From Amphiura filiformis (lineage: Eukaryota; Echinodermata; Ophiuroidea; Amphilepidida; Amphiuridae): a DNA stretch of 64,000 nt. The translations under genes and the position numbers were made by a program. This document shows, piece by piece, positions 21,301 to 29,889 of this stretch; position 1 is the first letter of the stretch; each line of letters begins with the position of its first letter. Under the pieces are notes generated by a model, which was not told the origin of the DNA, did not search any database, and saw nothing but the letters and a program-made list of their open reading frames with translations. Location of the stretch: positions 24,120,893-24,184,892 of the forward strand of contig NC_092646.1 in NCBI RefSeq assembly GCF_039555335.1, given 5' to 3'.

Positions 21301-21881
21301 TGGCGGACAAAAAGAACAAATGGGTCCAGTATAAGACATGGAAAACCTACAAGCTTAATGATGTAATGGGGTTTGAAAAAACCGAGGCAGAGTTGGCAGA
21401 CGGGACGATATTCGTGTCGTAAGTTTGGTGTTTGAGTTGAGTATAAGTAGTGAATTACACTACAGTTTTTATTCTTTATCTTACAATGTAGGGCTCATTG
21501 ACTTCTTCAAATGATTTTTTTAATGATAGAGTGAATCCCCTGGCCCTCTATAATTACGTCCCCTTAATGTTTATCAAACGTTTGGCTAAAGCTTAAGCGG
21601 CTACATGTACACACATTACAGATTCACCATTTTTGAATGGGACTCAAATTTCCCTGACCGTATAGATGTCAAAATCGTATGGGCAAACTAATCATATTTC
21701 ATGTGTTGAACTAACCTGAGCATTAGATTCTTTCTTGGTCCAAGTCCACTCAATTCAGCATCCAAAGCAACAAAACTGGAATTTCTGATGGCAACAATTA
21801 TCGATGGCCAAATTGATTCAAAATTGTCACGATGCACATCAACAATCGGCACACTTGAAAACCATGCCATGTCACTTTTCA
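2509..21881 (-). CDS. TOE1: TOE1 gene (target of EGR1 / CAF1-family deadenylase), six coding exons
   Basis: Six minus-strand exons join in frame (21716-21881, 12541-12691, 10617-10751, 4646-4905, 3988-4159, 2509-3315) to a protein of about 560 residues; human TOE1 is about 510. TOE1 is a nuclear Cajal-body DEDD 3'-exonuclease that trims snRNA and other 3' tails. Visible hallmarks are the catalytic DAELSGLG motif, NGLIDLAFLYQNLYSNLP with the second Asp, DTKYVADF with the third, a C-X8-C-X5-C-X3-H zinc finger made by joining two exons, a basic nuclear-localisation run, an acidic middle, and the C-terminal GFDAFMTGFAMA block. Oddities: one intron has a GC donor, another holds a nested TRIM gene, and a third holds about 42 truncated copies of exon 12541-12691. 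The true 5' end is uncertain: either ATG at 21870 or an upstream exon. Assignment comes from recalled family resemblance, not a search. Confidence 0.9.
3401..3675. mobile_element. MITE in a TOE1 intron
   Basis: CCACAGCAGCTAAAAGGAGT at 3401 is matched in inverted orientation by ACTCCCTTTAGCTGCTGTGG ending at 3675. Confidence 0.75.
3988..4159 (-). CDS. TOE1: TOE1 exon ending in the first half of the CCCH zinc finger
   Basis: Encodes QRNNARLCHEGKPYITVEFQ through NVCEQYA. The acceptor is tgtattgcag and the donor GCA|gtaagt, phase 0. The terminal Cys of VCEQYA is the first zinc ligand. The remaining three ligands come from the next exon, giving exact C-X8-C-X5-C-X3-H spacing after splicing. That spacing confirms both the exon borders and the family. 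Confidence 0.88.
4646..4905 (-). CDS. TOE1: TOE1 exon carrying the second and third catalytic aspartates
   Basis: Encodes VDDKDTCSPRILFSELIV, then the HNGLIDLAFLYQ motif and DTKYVADF, ending YLEYVFRS plus two bases of a Cys codon. Acceptor is tttctccag, donor gtgagt. The junction with the next exon makes FRSC, the counterpart of FRKC in vertebrate TOE1. The 5.7-kb intron before it holds the TRIM gene and several MITEs. Confidence 0.9.
5255..5841. mobile_element. MITE with about 35-base inverted ends in a TOE1 intron
   Basis: The left end GGACGCGGCGAATCAGCCGT is repeated in reverse complement (ACGGCTGATTCGCCGCGTCC) near 5811-5830. About 590 bases, no coding capacity seen. Confidence 0.85.
5842..6642. 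other. TRIM upstream region
   Basis: Mostly AT-rich unique sequence with an acceptor-like signal near 6632, consistent with a 5' leader intron. No TATA box or other element could be placed with confidence, and no other gene is seen. Confidence 0.3.
6643..8337 (+). CDS. TRIM-family RING/B-box/coiled-coil protein with C-terminal NHL-like propeller, intronless
   Basis: A 564-residue uninterrupted reading frame whose start ATG sits in a good context (accATGGCG). It contains a C3HC4 RING finger (CNICYNLL at about residue 21, CPHVFCLQC, KCPECRH), and a B-box type 2 near residues 99-135 (CANHEGERQHFFC, CRDCL, HEI). A long charged coiled coil follows to about residue 290. The last 250 residues are repeated beta-rich segments (VAVTSDGRFFVTHSGR, IYVADNNSVKVYNVE) typical of an NHL-type propeller, as in TRIM2/3/71-like or invertebrate TRIM56-like proteins. 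The likely role is a cytoplasmic E3 ubiquitin ligase; the substrate is unknown. It lies inside a TOE1 intron on the opposite strand. Being intronless, it may be a retrogene or a member of an expanded invertebrate TRIM set. An acceptor-like ctctcag just upstream suggests a spliced 5' UTR. Confidence 0.92.
   Translation: MATASDSLNVSVTLMEDDLSCNICYNLLKEPKDLDCPHVFCLQCLQKWVKKGRMVKCPECRHITIVPQGGLINLKTNLRLKSMVEKYGERVEKQKSVPICANHEGERQHFFCVTCGVTVCRDCLVLQHPISQHEIKELKDITKTRKTEMNVTMASVEQEMKEIEIDTKILDEMERQLQAAWVKAEKDAKKRVQEVVSEVETKGNEVIASMQASYQQHMDTLKEKQHQTKDLFTRLHNVHTAAQNVGDIAADHIYLKHHSLLADKMDKLCLTISQRKMLSPDLATIQFNASSDIVKSSWIGQVVAGGTRKCKLKLAAEFGAFQFAQGIAVTQTGLVAVADARANSVIIYRDVNGEYEQQFSLGSSADSPDGKITKPFDVAVTSDGRFFVTHSGRIAKIFSPSGRYETTLTNVGGRITTTPDDIIVTSSNLKRVLTVHQSDGELIRTHQVDHNNIAAISSNGKQIALTTGVKGNSIHVIDIVTGLEVWQAKMTKPFSICYEPKSNTLLVANGETAGDRVIEQYCRTTGQLIARLASNLRCPFSMVASQDGKIYVADNNSVKVYNVE
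8338..9474. other. TRIM 3' flank and TOE1 intron
   Basis: Contains the presumed TRIM 3' UTR. AATAAA occurs near 9077 but no single polyadenylation site stands out. G-rich runs lie near 8665 and 8717, and a C/G-rich stretch at 9215-9260. No gene found. Confidence 0.3.
9475..9594. repeat. Fold-back repeat shared with 62.8-62.95 kb
   Basis: CAGTGCCAGAAGTGGG at 9475 pairs with CCACTTCTGGCACTG ending at 9594. The loop sequence GAGTACAATATACTGTG recurs in the fold-back element at 62289-63113. Confidence 0.75.
9609..9975. mobile_element. MITE with 15-base inverted ends
   Basis: CAGCCCTCGAATTAA at the left end and TTAATTCGAGGGCTG at the right are perfect inverted repeats. The interior is rich in TGCC and GTGCCC. 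Confidence 0.85.
10205..10600. repeat. Inverted repeat next to the TOE1 GC-donor exon
   Basis: The AATTGTTTGCTTGTCCTC...CGACCGACCC arm at 10210-10255 is matched inversely at 10530-10580 (CGACCGACCCAATTCTG...GACAAGCAAACAAT). A related fragment lies near 59880-59940. The right arm ends within 20 bases of the exon donor. Confidence 0.65.
10617..10751 (-). CDS. TOE1: TOE1 exon with a GC splice donor
   Basis: Encodes TYNITLLCNEDYVVEPVALR through YYRGVDK, which matches the TOE1 nuclease fold. It has 45 codons, phase 0 at both ends. The acceptor is tgtttcag. The donor reads AAG|gcaagt, so this is a GC-AG intron: no GT lies nearby that would keep the frame, and the next exon (4646-4905) follows in phase 0. 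Confidence 0.88.
10815..11020. mobile_element. About 205-bp dispersed element, copy 1
   Basis: Ends in TTTCAATATGAGCCCT and is the reverse complement, with minor changes, of 57214-57430. The shared interior includes GGAAAGCTGCAGGAT and CAGTGATACACCCTGCCCAG. Confidence 0.8.
11478..12133. mobile_element. TTAA-flanked MITE, about 650 bp
   Basis: Left end TTAAAGCCATATTATAACAT and right end ATGTTATAATATGGCTTTAA are perfect inverted repeats beginning and ending with TTAA. A TTAA target suggests mobilisation by a piggyBac-type transposase. It includes a (CA)n run near 11927. Confidence 0.8.
12231..12540. mobile_element. Palindromic CCATACACCCC-family element abutting the TOE1 exon donor
   Basis: Starts AATGGACCATTCCAGTTGAA and ends TTCAACTGGCATTGTCCATT. 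Contains internal repeats of the GATTAAGGTCATGTCTTCCA motif. The same family occurs at 27071-27270, 29375-29560, 47380-47540, 50280-50505, 60640-60830 and 60960-61500. Its right end lies within the splice donor of the 12541-12691 exon. Confidence 0.8.
12541..12691 (-). CDS. TOE1: TOE1 exon, the intact parent of the tandem exon array
   Basis: Encodes SFDERYQALREVAKSHSILS and continues through LGLSCFK to FQVQ, matching the TOE1 block between the first catalytic motif and the beta-strand that follows. It has 151 nt, acceptor ctttacag and donor gtaatg, and joins in frame on both sides. This is the only copy that keeps the 3' part of the exon and a splice donor. All other copies upstream in the same intron stop after the GDND codons. 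The donor lies directly against an inverted-repeat element (12231-12540). Confidence 0.88.
13888..14329. mobile_element. hAT-like MITE, copy 2, inserted in the TOE1 exon array
   Basis: Has CAGGGTTCGC / CGAACCCTG inverted ends and a perfect 8-base target duplication TCACCCTT (13880-13887 and 14330-14337). Because TCACCCTT is itself part of the array unit, the insertion happened after the array formed. Confidence 0.9.
18800..19869. mobile_element. 1.07-kb insertion in the TOE1 exon array with short palindromic iterons
   Basis: Splits the 144-bp array. Near its left end is a 10-bp-stem hairpin (ACACAGTTGA / TCAACTGTGT at about 18875-18902). An internal duplicated block of about 170 bp follows (18945-19115 and 19109-19290). 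At its right end is a 12-bp-stem hairpin (GGTTTTGATTGA / TCAATCAAAACC, about 19837-19867). Seven copies of CAGACAGC(T/A)ATATCATCTG-like motifs lie at 18945-19290. No convincing protein; the class is uncertain. Confidence 0.75.
20375..20709. mobile_element. TTAA MITE, copy 1 (piggyBac-like)
   Basis: TTAAGGGGTACTGCACCC at the left and GGGTGTAGTACCCCCTTAA at the right, long imperfect inverted arms, TTAA on both sides. Same family as 55752-56116. Confidence 0.85.
20710..21299. other. CpG-richer stretch upstream of the unassigned plus-strand exon
   Basis: Contains an 8-bp-stem hairpin of GCGCGCGA and TCGCGCGC near 20794-20815 and is visibly richer in CpG than its surroundings. It could be a promoter region for the 21300 exon or part of an old insertion. 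No TATA box placed. Confidence 0.3.
21300..21419 (+). CDS. Putative first coding exon of an unrecognised gene
   Basis: An ATG in good context opens MADKKNKWVQYKTWKTYKLN and runs about 40 codons to GTIFV, followed by a donor-like gtaagt in phase 2. The composition looks like a real lysine-rich N-terminus and a CpG-richer stretch precedes it. I do not recognise the family, and no second exon was found before the repeat mosaic starting at about 22.15 kb. It lies within a TOE1 intron on the opposite strand. It could be the start of a gene interrupted by repeats, or a stranded exon. Confidence 0.4.
21716..21881 (-). CDS. TOE1: TOE1 first recognised coding exon
   Basis: Encodes MAWFSSVPIVDVHRDNF followed by the first catalytic motif ALDAELSGLG (Asp and Glu of the DEDD set). 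It ends with a gttag donor in phase 2, and AG plus the G of the next exon makes Arg. An acceptor-like pyrimidine-AG precedes position 21881, so the ATG at 21870 may be the start, or coding may begin in an unseen upstream exon whose last base completes another codon. Confidence 0.85.
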
Positions 21882-22156
21882 CTGCAAAGAAACTTTGTTA
21901 AATCAGAGAAAGACTGGTCTTTTAAAGGTCATTTATCAAATTTAAAAAAAATAAAAGCTTCATGCAGGAAAACTTTATTGATCACCCAACATAGACACTT
22001 GCAGCAGGTCTTACAGCAGGTCCTACACTTGTTTACATTGCACATGTGTTTACAAAATATGTCTGCTGCCCTCTCACGACAGACATCTGTTTCCGATCTT
22101 GTAAATGATATTGTACATCATATAATTAATCTAGACCGTTGTTAATAAGCTTTTTA

Positions 22157-23229
22157 CAAGCCGACGTCAAACGTCGGCTTGTGCTGTCTCTTCTCAATTC
22201 TTCTTTCTTACAAGCCGACGACGGATGTCGGCTTGTTCTGTCTTCTTCCAATTACAAGCCGACGTCAAACGTCGGCTTGTGCTGTCTCTTCTCAATTCTT
22301 CTTTCTTCTTCTTTCTTCTTTCTTCTTCTGGCAACCGCAATCAACTGCATGTAGCTCCGCAACGGATTGACAGATTTCAACCAAAGTTGACCCAAATGAC
22401 CATTGGGCTAGGCCAAACCTTCCATTTGACTTTGACCTCGCTGTGACCTTTGACCTAGCTATAATGGTCAAAAACGTGATTTCACAAAAAATGCTACTCC
22501 TTCCACAAATTACATGCAATGATCATGTGACTCATGCATATGAATCAACATGTAGCAGTGCTTATACCTTGCTAAAAAGAGTTGAGGTCAAAGGTCATTA
22601 AGGTGGTCATTTCCGGTCTGAAAGCTAAAATATTCAAAAATCACTGTCTTTACAAATTATATAGCAGAGAGTCGCCTTTAGCACACATGCATCGCTACTA
22701 GCCAGGGTCTTTAGGATGCCTACAGTTTTGGGGTCAAAGGTCATTAAGGGGTTACTTCCGGTCAAAAACCGAAATATTCAAAAAATTTTTATCTCAAAAT
22801 GTAAACAGACCAGAGTAATATAACCATCATACATGAATAAGTGTTCCCTGATGTATGCATGGTATTTTTATTTTGGGGGTCAAAGGTCATTAAGGGGTCA
22901 CTTCCTGTTTTTAGCTGAATAACTTTAAGAATTTTTATCTCAAGAACTAAACATGTTAGAATTTTTTAATTAAAATTGGAACAATGCATTTTGTCGGTGT
23001 ACACAAGGTTTTTTTCATTGAGGTCAAAGGTCATTAAGGGGGTCAAAAGGTCAATCAAAATTTGCAAAAAATCAAAATCCATGTATAAGTTCCGATTAAG
23101 CTGAAATTCACCAGGAATATTTCTTATGACCTCCTAAGCACAATGCAAGAGCAGTTGACCCCATCCGTAACCCAGGGGTCAAGTTATAGGGTCAAATTGC
23201 GGCTTGTATCAGCGTCTGTTGACTCTAGT
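22157..23229 (+). mobile_element. Family A representative unit
   Basis: Three ACAAGCCGACG...CGTCGGCTTGT hairpins (22157, 22210, 22253) stand at the head, then (TTC)n, then about 950 bases with repeated GGTCAAAGGTCATTAAGG and ACTTCCGGT segments. The unit ends GCGGCTTGT...GTTGACTCTAGT. The inner GGCTTGT matches the head hairpin in inverted sense. Eleven copies in the mosaic. Confidence 0.8.
22585..22597 (+). promoter_or_regulatory. Perfect DR1 nuclear-receptor half-site pair (representative of many)
   Basis: AGGTCA-A-AGGTCA is the consensus DR1 bound by RXR heterodimers, HNF4 and COUP-TF. By eye, each A unit has about two on the plus strand and one on the minus strand (TGACCTTTGACCT). Each 107-bp C minisatellite unit has one. 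Occupancy cannot be judged from sequence. Confidence 0.5.
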
Positions 23230-24380
23230 TACACAGCCGTGACGTTATACACAGCCGTGACGTTAGTCACGGCTGTGTCTTTTTTCTTACAGGTTCTTTC
23301 TTCTTTCTTCTTTCTTTCTTCTTCTTTCTGCCGACCACTTCATTTGCTCTAGCACTTACATGCTTACACCGATTTTGACCTAACTTGGTCATAACCATCA
23401 TTGACCATGCCCCTACATGTCATATGAAATTCGTGGGGTCAAAGGTCACGCAGGGGTCATAGGGGTCAAAAACGTGATTTCAACTCAAAATGCTTCTTCT
23501 CTCACAGATTACATAGGACGGTGACACCACTTGCACACATGAATTGTTATTATCCCGTGTCTATGGGGTCCTCACAGATTTGGGGTCAAAGGTCATTAAA
23601 GGGTCACTTCCGGTATAAAACGAAAAATCTTCAAAAATTTTTATTTGCTAAGAAAAACATAGGACAGTAACGGTATGTTCACACATAAATTGTAGTTACC
23701 CTGTGTATATGTGGTATTTTTTTATTTAGGGTCAAAGGTCATTAAGGGGCCACTTCCGGTATAAAACGAAATACCTTTAAAATGCTTCTTCTCCGACAAA
23801 TTACGTAGGACAGTGACAGCACTTGCACACATGCATTGTTATTACCCAGTGTCTATGGGGTCCTCACAGATTTGGGGTCAAAGGTCATTAAGGGGTCACT
23901 TCCGGTATAAAACGAAAAACCTTCAAAATTTTTTATTTGCTAAGAAAAACATAGGACAGTAACGGTATGTTCACACATGAATTGTGGATACCCAATTCAT
24001 ATGTGGTATTTTTTTATTTGGGGTCAAACGTCATTAAGGGGTCACTTCCGGTATAAAACGAAAAACCGTCAAAATTTTTATTTGCTAAGAAAAACATAGG
24101 ACAGTAACGGTATGTTCACACATGAATTGTGGGTACTCAATTCATATGTGGTATTTTTTTATTTGGGGTCAAATGTCATTAAGGGGTCACTTCCGGTCTG
24201 AGACGAAAAACCTTCAAAATGCCCCTTCTGCCACAAGTAACATAGCAAAGTGGTGCCACATGCACCCATGCATTGACATTAGCCTATGTCTATGGCCGTT
24301 TTCATATATTTTGGGGTCATAAGGTCATTAGGGGTAACAACACGGCTGTGTTCGTGGGTTAGACCACAGCTTAGTCTAGT
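23230..24380 (+). mobile_element. Family B representative unit
   Basis: Starts with a 13-bp-stem hairpin (ACACAGCCGTGAC, loop GTTA, GTCACGGCTGTGT) preceded by a partial copy of itself. The body has four or five about 190-base repeats carrying CACTTCCGGTATAAAACGAA. It ends near AACACGGCTGTGTT and CTTAGTCTAGT. The second copy is 36473-37460. Confidence 0.78.
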
Positions 24381-26504
24381 TCTTACAAGCCGACGACGAA
24401 CGTCGGCTTGTTCTGTCTTCTTCTAATTCTTTCTTCTTTCTTCTGGCAACCAATGAAAATGCTCTAGCTCTGCCAGGCATTGACAGATTTCAACCATATT
24501 TGACCCAAATGACCACTGGGTTAGGCAAAACCTTCCATTTGACTTTGAGCTGGCTGTGACCTTTGACCTTGACCTTATGGTCAAAAATGTTGATTTCACA
24601 AAAAATGCTACTCCTTCCACAAATTACATGCAATGATCATGTGACTCATGCATATGAATCAACATGTGGCAGTGCTTAAAACCTATCAAAAAGAATTGAG
24701 GTCAAAGGTCATTAAGGGGTCATTTCCGGTAAAAGTCTGAAAAATTTGTAAAAAAGATTCAAAAAATCACTGTCTTTGCAAATTATATAGCAGAGAGTCG
24801 CCATTAACACACATGCATCGCTACTAGCCAGGGTATTTAGGATGCCTACAGTTTTGGGGTCAAAGGTCATTAAGGGGTTACTTCCGGTCAAAAACTAAAA
24901 TTATCAAAAATGTTCAAAAAAATTATCTCTTAATGTAAACAGACCAGAGTAATATAACCATCATACATGAATCAGTGCTACCTGATGTATGCATGGTATT
25001 TTTATTTTGGGGGTCAAAGGTCATTAAGGGTCACTTCCTGTTTTAGCTAAATAACTTTAAGAATTTTTATCTCAACAACTAAACATAGTAGAATTTTTTA
25101 ATTAAAATTGGAACAATGCATTTTGACAGTGTACGTAAGGTTTTTTTTTCATTGAAGTCAAAGGTCATTAAGGGGGTCAAAAGGTCAATCAGAAATATAA
25201 AAAAATAAAAATCCATGTATAAGTTCCGATTAAGCTGAAATTCACCAGGAATCTTTCTTATGACATCCTAAGCACAATGCAAGAGCAGTTGACCCCATCC
25301 GTGACCCAAGGGTCAAGTTATAGGGTCAAAGGTCAAATTTCGAAATTGCTCCAATCGAGCTCAAATTCAACAGGAATTATTCTTACGACATTCTAAACAT
25401 GTTAAAAATATAATAATATTTATGACCCCAAAGGTCAAAGTTTAAGGGTCAAAGGTCAACTGCGGCGGCTTGTACTCAGAGTCTGTTGACTCTAGTTCTT
25501 TCTTTCTTCTGGCAACCGCGTGACATTTTGCGTGACTTGCCACGTTTCGCCCTAGCTCTCTTGTGCTTCGACAGATTTCAACCATACTTTAGCCAAATGA
25601 CCACTGGACTAGGCCAAACCTTACATTTGACTTTGACCTGACTGTGACCTTTGACCTTGACCTTATGGCCAAAAAATATTGATTTCACAAAAATGCTACT
25701 CCTTCCACAAATTACATGCAATGATCATGTGACTCATGCATATGAATCAACATGTGGCAGTGCTTAAAACTTCCTAAAAAGATTGAGGTCAAAGGTCATT
25801 AAGGGGTCATTTCCGGTGAAAGTCTGAAAAATTTGTAAAAATATTCAAAAAATCACTGTCTTTACAAATTATATAGCAGAGCGTCGCCATTAGCACACAT
25901 GCATTGCTACTAGCCAGGGTCTTTAGGATGCCTACAGTTTTGGGCTCAAAGGTCATTAAGGGGTTACTTCCGGTCAAAAACGAAAATTATCAAAAATGTT
26001 AAAAAAAATTTATCTCAAAATGTAAACAGACCAGAATAATATAACCAACATACATGAATAAGCGTTTCCTGATGTATGCATGGTATTTTTATTTTGGGGG
26101 TCAAAGGTCATTAAGGGGTCACTTCCTGTTTTTAGCTGAATAACTTCAAGAATTTTTATCTCAAGAACTAAACAAGTTAGAATTTTTTAATTAAAATTAG
26201 AACAATGCATTTTGTCGGTGTACACAAGGTTTTTTTTTCATTGAGGTCAAAGGTCATTAAGGGGGTCAAAAGGTCAATCAAAATTTTCAAAAATCAAAAT
26301 CCATGTATAAGTTCCGATTAAGCTGAAATTCACCAGGAATATTTCTTATGACCTCCTAAGCACAATGCAAGAGCAGTTGACCCCATCCGTAACCCAGGGG
26401 TCAAGTTATAGGGGTCAAATTGCGGCTTGTATCAGCGTCTGTTGACTCTAGTTCTTCTTACAAGCCGACGACGGATGTCGGCTTGTTCTGTCTTCTTCTA
26501 ATTA

Positions 26505-28886
26505 AGTTAGGCGTGCAGCCTAACTTATTTTTTTCTTGCTGTTTGTTAAGTTAGGCGTGCAGCCTAACTTATTTTTTTCTTGCTGTTTGTTTCTTTCTTT
26601 CTTTCTTTCTTTCTCACAATTGACTACTAGTGCTACATCCGTGATCGGATGTGGACCAAACGCATAGCCAAGCCGTATTGGGTAAGTGGCTACAAAAGTC
26701 TTTAAATGTTTTAATATCGGAGGTCATCCAGGGGGGCACAGGGGTCAAAACTGGTCATTTTGCCTCATATGTGCCGCACCCCCATTATAATTAGGGGCAA
26801 AACATGGAGACATCTAGTCTAGTGTTTTGATAAACAAGAGATAACCACAGTCAATGGTTCTGCTGTCTGTGCTTCAAAACGTGTAAAATTTCGTCTGGAT
26901 TCGTCTATTGCCAGGTGGTGAGTGCCGTGCATTCTCTAAATTCAGTAAATTTCCATCGTCAACCGTGTGGAAAATGTCATACGGCCGGGCGGTTTCACAA
27001 GTTGCCGGCTCTATCATACCAGTCGCTGCCTGGCTATTGCAGCTGCAATCCATACATCAAAACGTGTAAATTTTGGCTATTCCAACTGCAATCCATACAC
27101 CCTTCATGCAAGACATGACTGGAATCGTCCACACATGGAGTGAATATTACAAACGGAGTCACCCATTGAGGTAGGCCCATTCGAAATTCACACGCCCTGT
27201 GTGGGAGATTAAGATAATGTCTTCCGGAGAGGTTGTATGAATTTCAACTGAACAGCCCAGTTGGGGTGTATGAAACCCCAAGTGGGCGATTCACACGAAA
27301 CAAACTGAGGTATGTTCAGATGCCAATTTCGTTACATATCTTGAGTGTAACTTGTGATGTGATGCCTGTATGCTAGATATAAACAGCTACATCATTTCCA
27401 CTGATGGCTATAGGGTGTGGATGTGTGAGTGTGTGTGGGGTGGGGTGATATCTTGGCTAAAACTGCATCACGCCTTCCCATGATGCATTTATGAAAATCA
27501 ATAATCCCCTATATAGTTTCTACAGATGACGCAATAATGGTGAATAAGGGGGTGAGGGGTAAGTAAAATGTTGAAATATGACCGCATTAAACCACAAAGG
27601 TCATGTGAGGTCAAAGGTCAGGTCAAATTTAAAGTTGCTCCGATTGGGCTGTAACTCGGGGAAAATGATCCCTGACACTTGGGGAGTATGAAACCGCAAA
27701 GGTCATGTGAGGTCAAAGGTCAGGTCAAATTACAAGTTGCTCCGATTGGGCTGTAACTCGGGGAAAATGATCCCTGACACTTAGGGAGTATGAAACCGCA
27801 AAGGTCAAGTGAGGTCAAAGGTCAGGTCAAATTTGAAGTTGCTCCAATTAGGCTGTAAGTCGGGGAAAATGATCCCTGACACTTTGGGAGTATAAAACCA
27901 CAAAGGTCATGTGAGGTCAAAGGTCAGGTCAAATTTGAAGTTGCTCCAATGAGGCTGTAAGTCGGGGAAAATGATCCCTGACACTTTGGGAGTATAAAAC
28001 CACAAAGGTCAAGTGAGGTCAAAGGTCAGGTCAATTTTGAAGTTGCTTCAATTAGGCTGTAAGTCGGGGAAAATGATCCCTGACACTTTGGGAGTATAAA
28101 ACCACAAAGGTCAAGTGAGGTCAAAGGTCAGGTCAAATTTGAAGTTGCTCCAATTAGGCTGTAAGTCGGGGAAAATGATCCCTGACACTTTGGGAGTATA
28201 AAACCACAAAGGTCATGTGCGGTCAAAGGTCAGGTCAAATTACAAGTTGCTCCGATTGGGCTGTAACTCGAGGAAAATGATCCCTGACACTTGGGGAGTA
28301 TACAACCACAAAGGTCAAGTGAGGTCAAAGGTCAGGTCAAATTTGAAGTTGCTCCAATTAGGCTGTAAGTCGGGGAAAATGATCCCTGACACTTGGGGAG
28401 TATGAAACCGCAAAGGTCATGTGAGGTCAAAGGTCAGGTCAAATTTGAAGTTGGTCCAATTGGGCTGTAAGTCGGGGAAATGATCCCTGACACTTGGGAA
28501 GTATTAAACCGCAAAGGTCATCCGAGGTCAAAGGTCAGGTAAAATTTAAAGTTGCTCTGATTGGGCTGCAATTCGGGAAAATAATCCCTGACACTTGAGA
28601 AGTATGAAACTGGAAAGGTCATCCAAGTTCAAAGGTCAGGTCAAATTTAAAGTTGCTCGATCAGGCTGCAACTTGCGGCAATGATCCCTAACACTTGGGA
28701 AGTGTAAAACCGAAAAGGTCATCCGAGGTCAAATTTAACGTTGCTCAAAATATGAAACCGAAAAGGTCAACCGAAGACAAAGGTCGGGTCAAATTTAACG
28801 CTGCACAGTATTGCTGCGTGATGATGTCATAACAGTCATACGGCTAACTTACCTCGTGCCCTTGCAAAGGGCACAGTTGCTCTAGT
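26505..28886 (+). mobile_element. Family C representative unit
   Basis: Starts with AAGTTAGGC / GCCTAACTT hairpins (twice), then (TTTC)n, then a unique head also present in C2 and C3. A 107-bp minisatellite follows, and the end is GTGCCCTT GCA AAGGGCAC (8-bp stem) seven bases before CTAGT, a textbook Helitron 3' arrangement. CTAACTTA near the end matches the head hairpin. Confidence 0.8.
27590..28790 (+). repeat. 107-bp minisatellite in C1
   Basis: About eleven units with AAAATGATCCCTGACACTT and GAGGTCAAAGGTCAGGTCAA, decaying toward the right end. Nearly every intact unit has a perfect AGGTCAAAGGTCA. Confidence 0.88.
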
Positions 28887-29889
28887 TTCTTTCTTTCTTT
28901 CTTTCTTTCTCACAATTGACTACTAGTGCTACATCCGTGATCGGATGTGGACCAAACGCATAGCCAAGCCGTATTGGGTAAGTGGCTACAAAAGTCTTAA
29001 AATGTTTTAATATCGGAGGTCATCCAGGGGGTCACAGGGGTCAAAAATGGTCATTTTTGCCTCATATGTGCCGCACCCCCCACTATAATTAGGGGCAAAA
29101 CATGGAGACATCTAGTCTAGTGTTTTGATAAACAAGAGATAACCACAGGCAATGGTTCTGCTGTCTGTGCTTCAAAACGTGTTAAGTTTCGTCAGGTTTG
29201 GTCTAGTGCTAGGTGGTGAGTGCCGTGCATTCTCTAAATTCAGTAAATTTCCATCGTCAACCGTGTGGAAAATGTCATACGGCCGGGCGGTTTCACAAGT
29301 TGCCGGCTCTATCATACCAGTCGCTGCCTGGCTATTGCAGCTGCAATCCATACATCAAAACGTGTAAATTTTGGCTATTCCAACTGCAATCCATACACCC
29401 TTCATGCAAGACATGACTGGAATCGTCCACACAGGGAGTGAATATTACAAACGGAGTCACCCATTGAGGTAGGCCCATTCGAAATTCACACGCCCTGTGT
29501 GGGAGATTAAGATGTCTTCCGGAGAGGTTGTATGAATTTCAACTGGAACAGCCCAGTTGGGGTGTATGAAACCCCAAGTGGGCGATTCACACGAAACAAA
29601 CTGAGGTATGTTCAGATGCCAATTTTGTTACATATCTTGAGTGTAACTTGTGATGTGATGCCTGTATGCTAGATATAAACAGCTACATCATTTCCACTGA
29701 TGGCTATAGGGTGTGGGTGTGTGGGGGTGTGTGTGTGGGGGGGGGGTGATATCTTGGCTAAAACTGCATCACACCTTCCCATGATGCATTTATGAAAATC
29801 AATAATCCCACTATATAGTTTCTACAGATGACGCAATAATGGTGCATAAGGGGGTGAGGGGTAAGTAAAATGTTGAAATATGACCGCAT

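Noticed and set aside
21300..21425. MUTYH first exon (neighbour of TOE1 in mammals)
   Set aside because: The encoded N-terminus does not resemble MUTYH, and the exon lies inside rather than beside TOE1.
29152..29367. ORF recurring in C2 and C3 (MVLLSVLQNVLSFVRF...)
   Set aside because: Lies in the shared head of family C elements, is broken in C1, and has no recognisable domain; repeat-derived.
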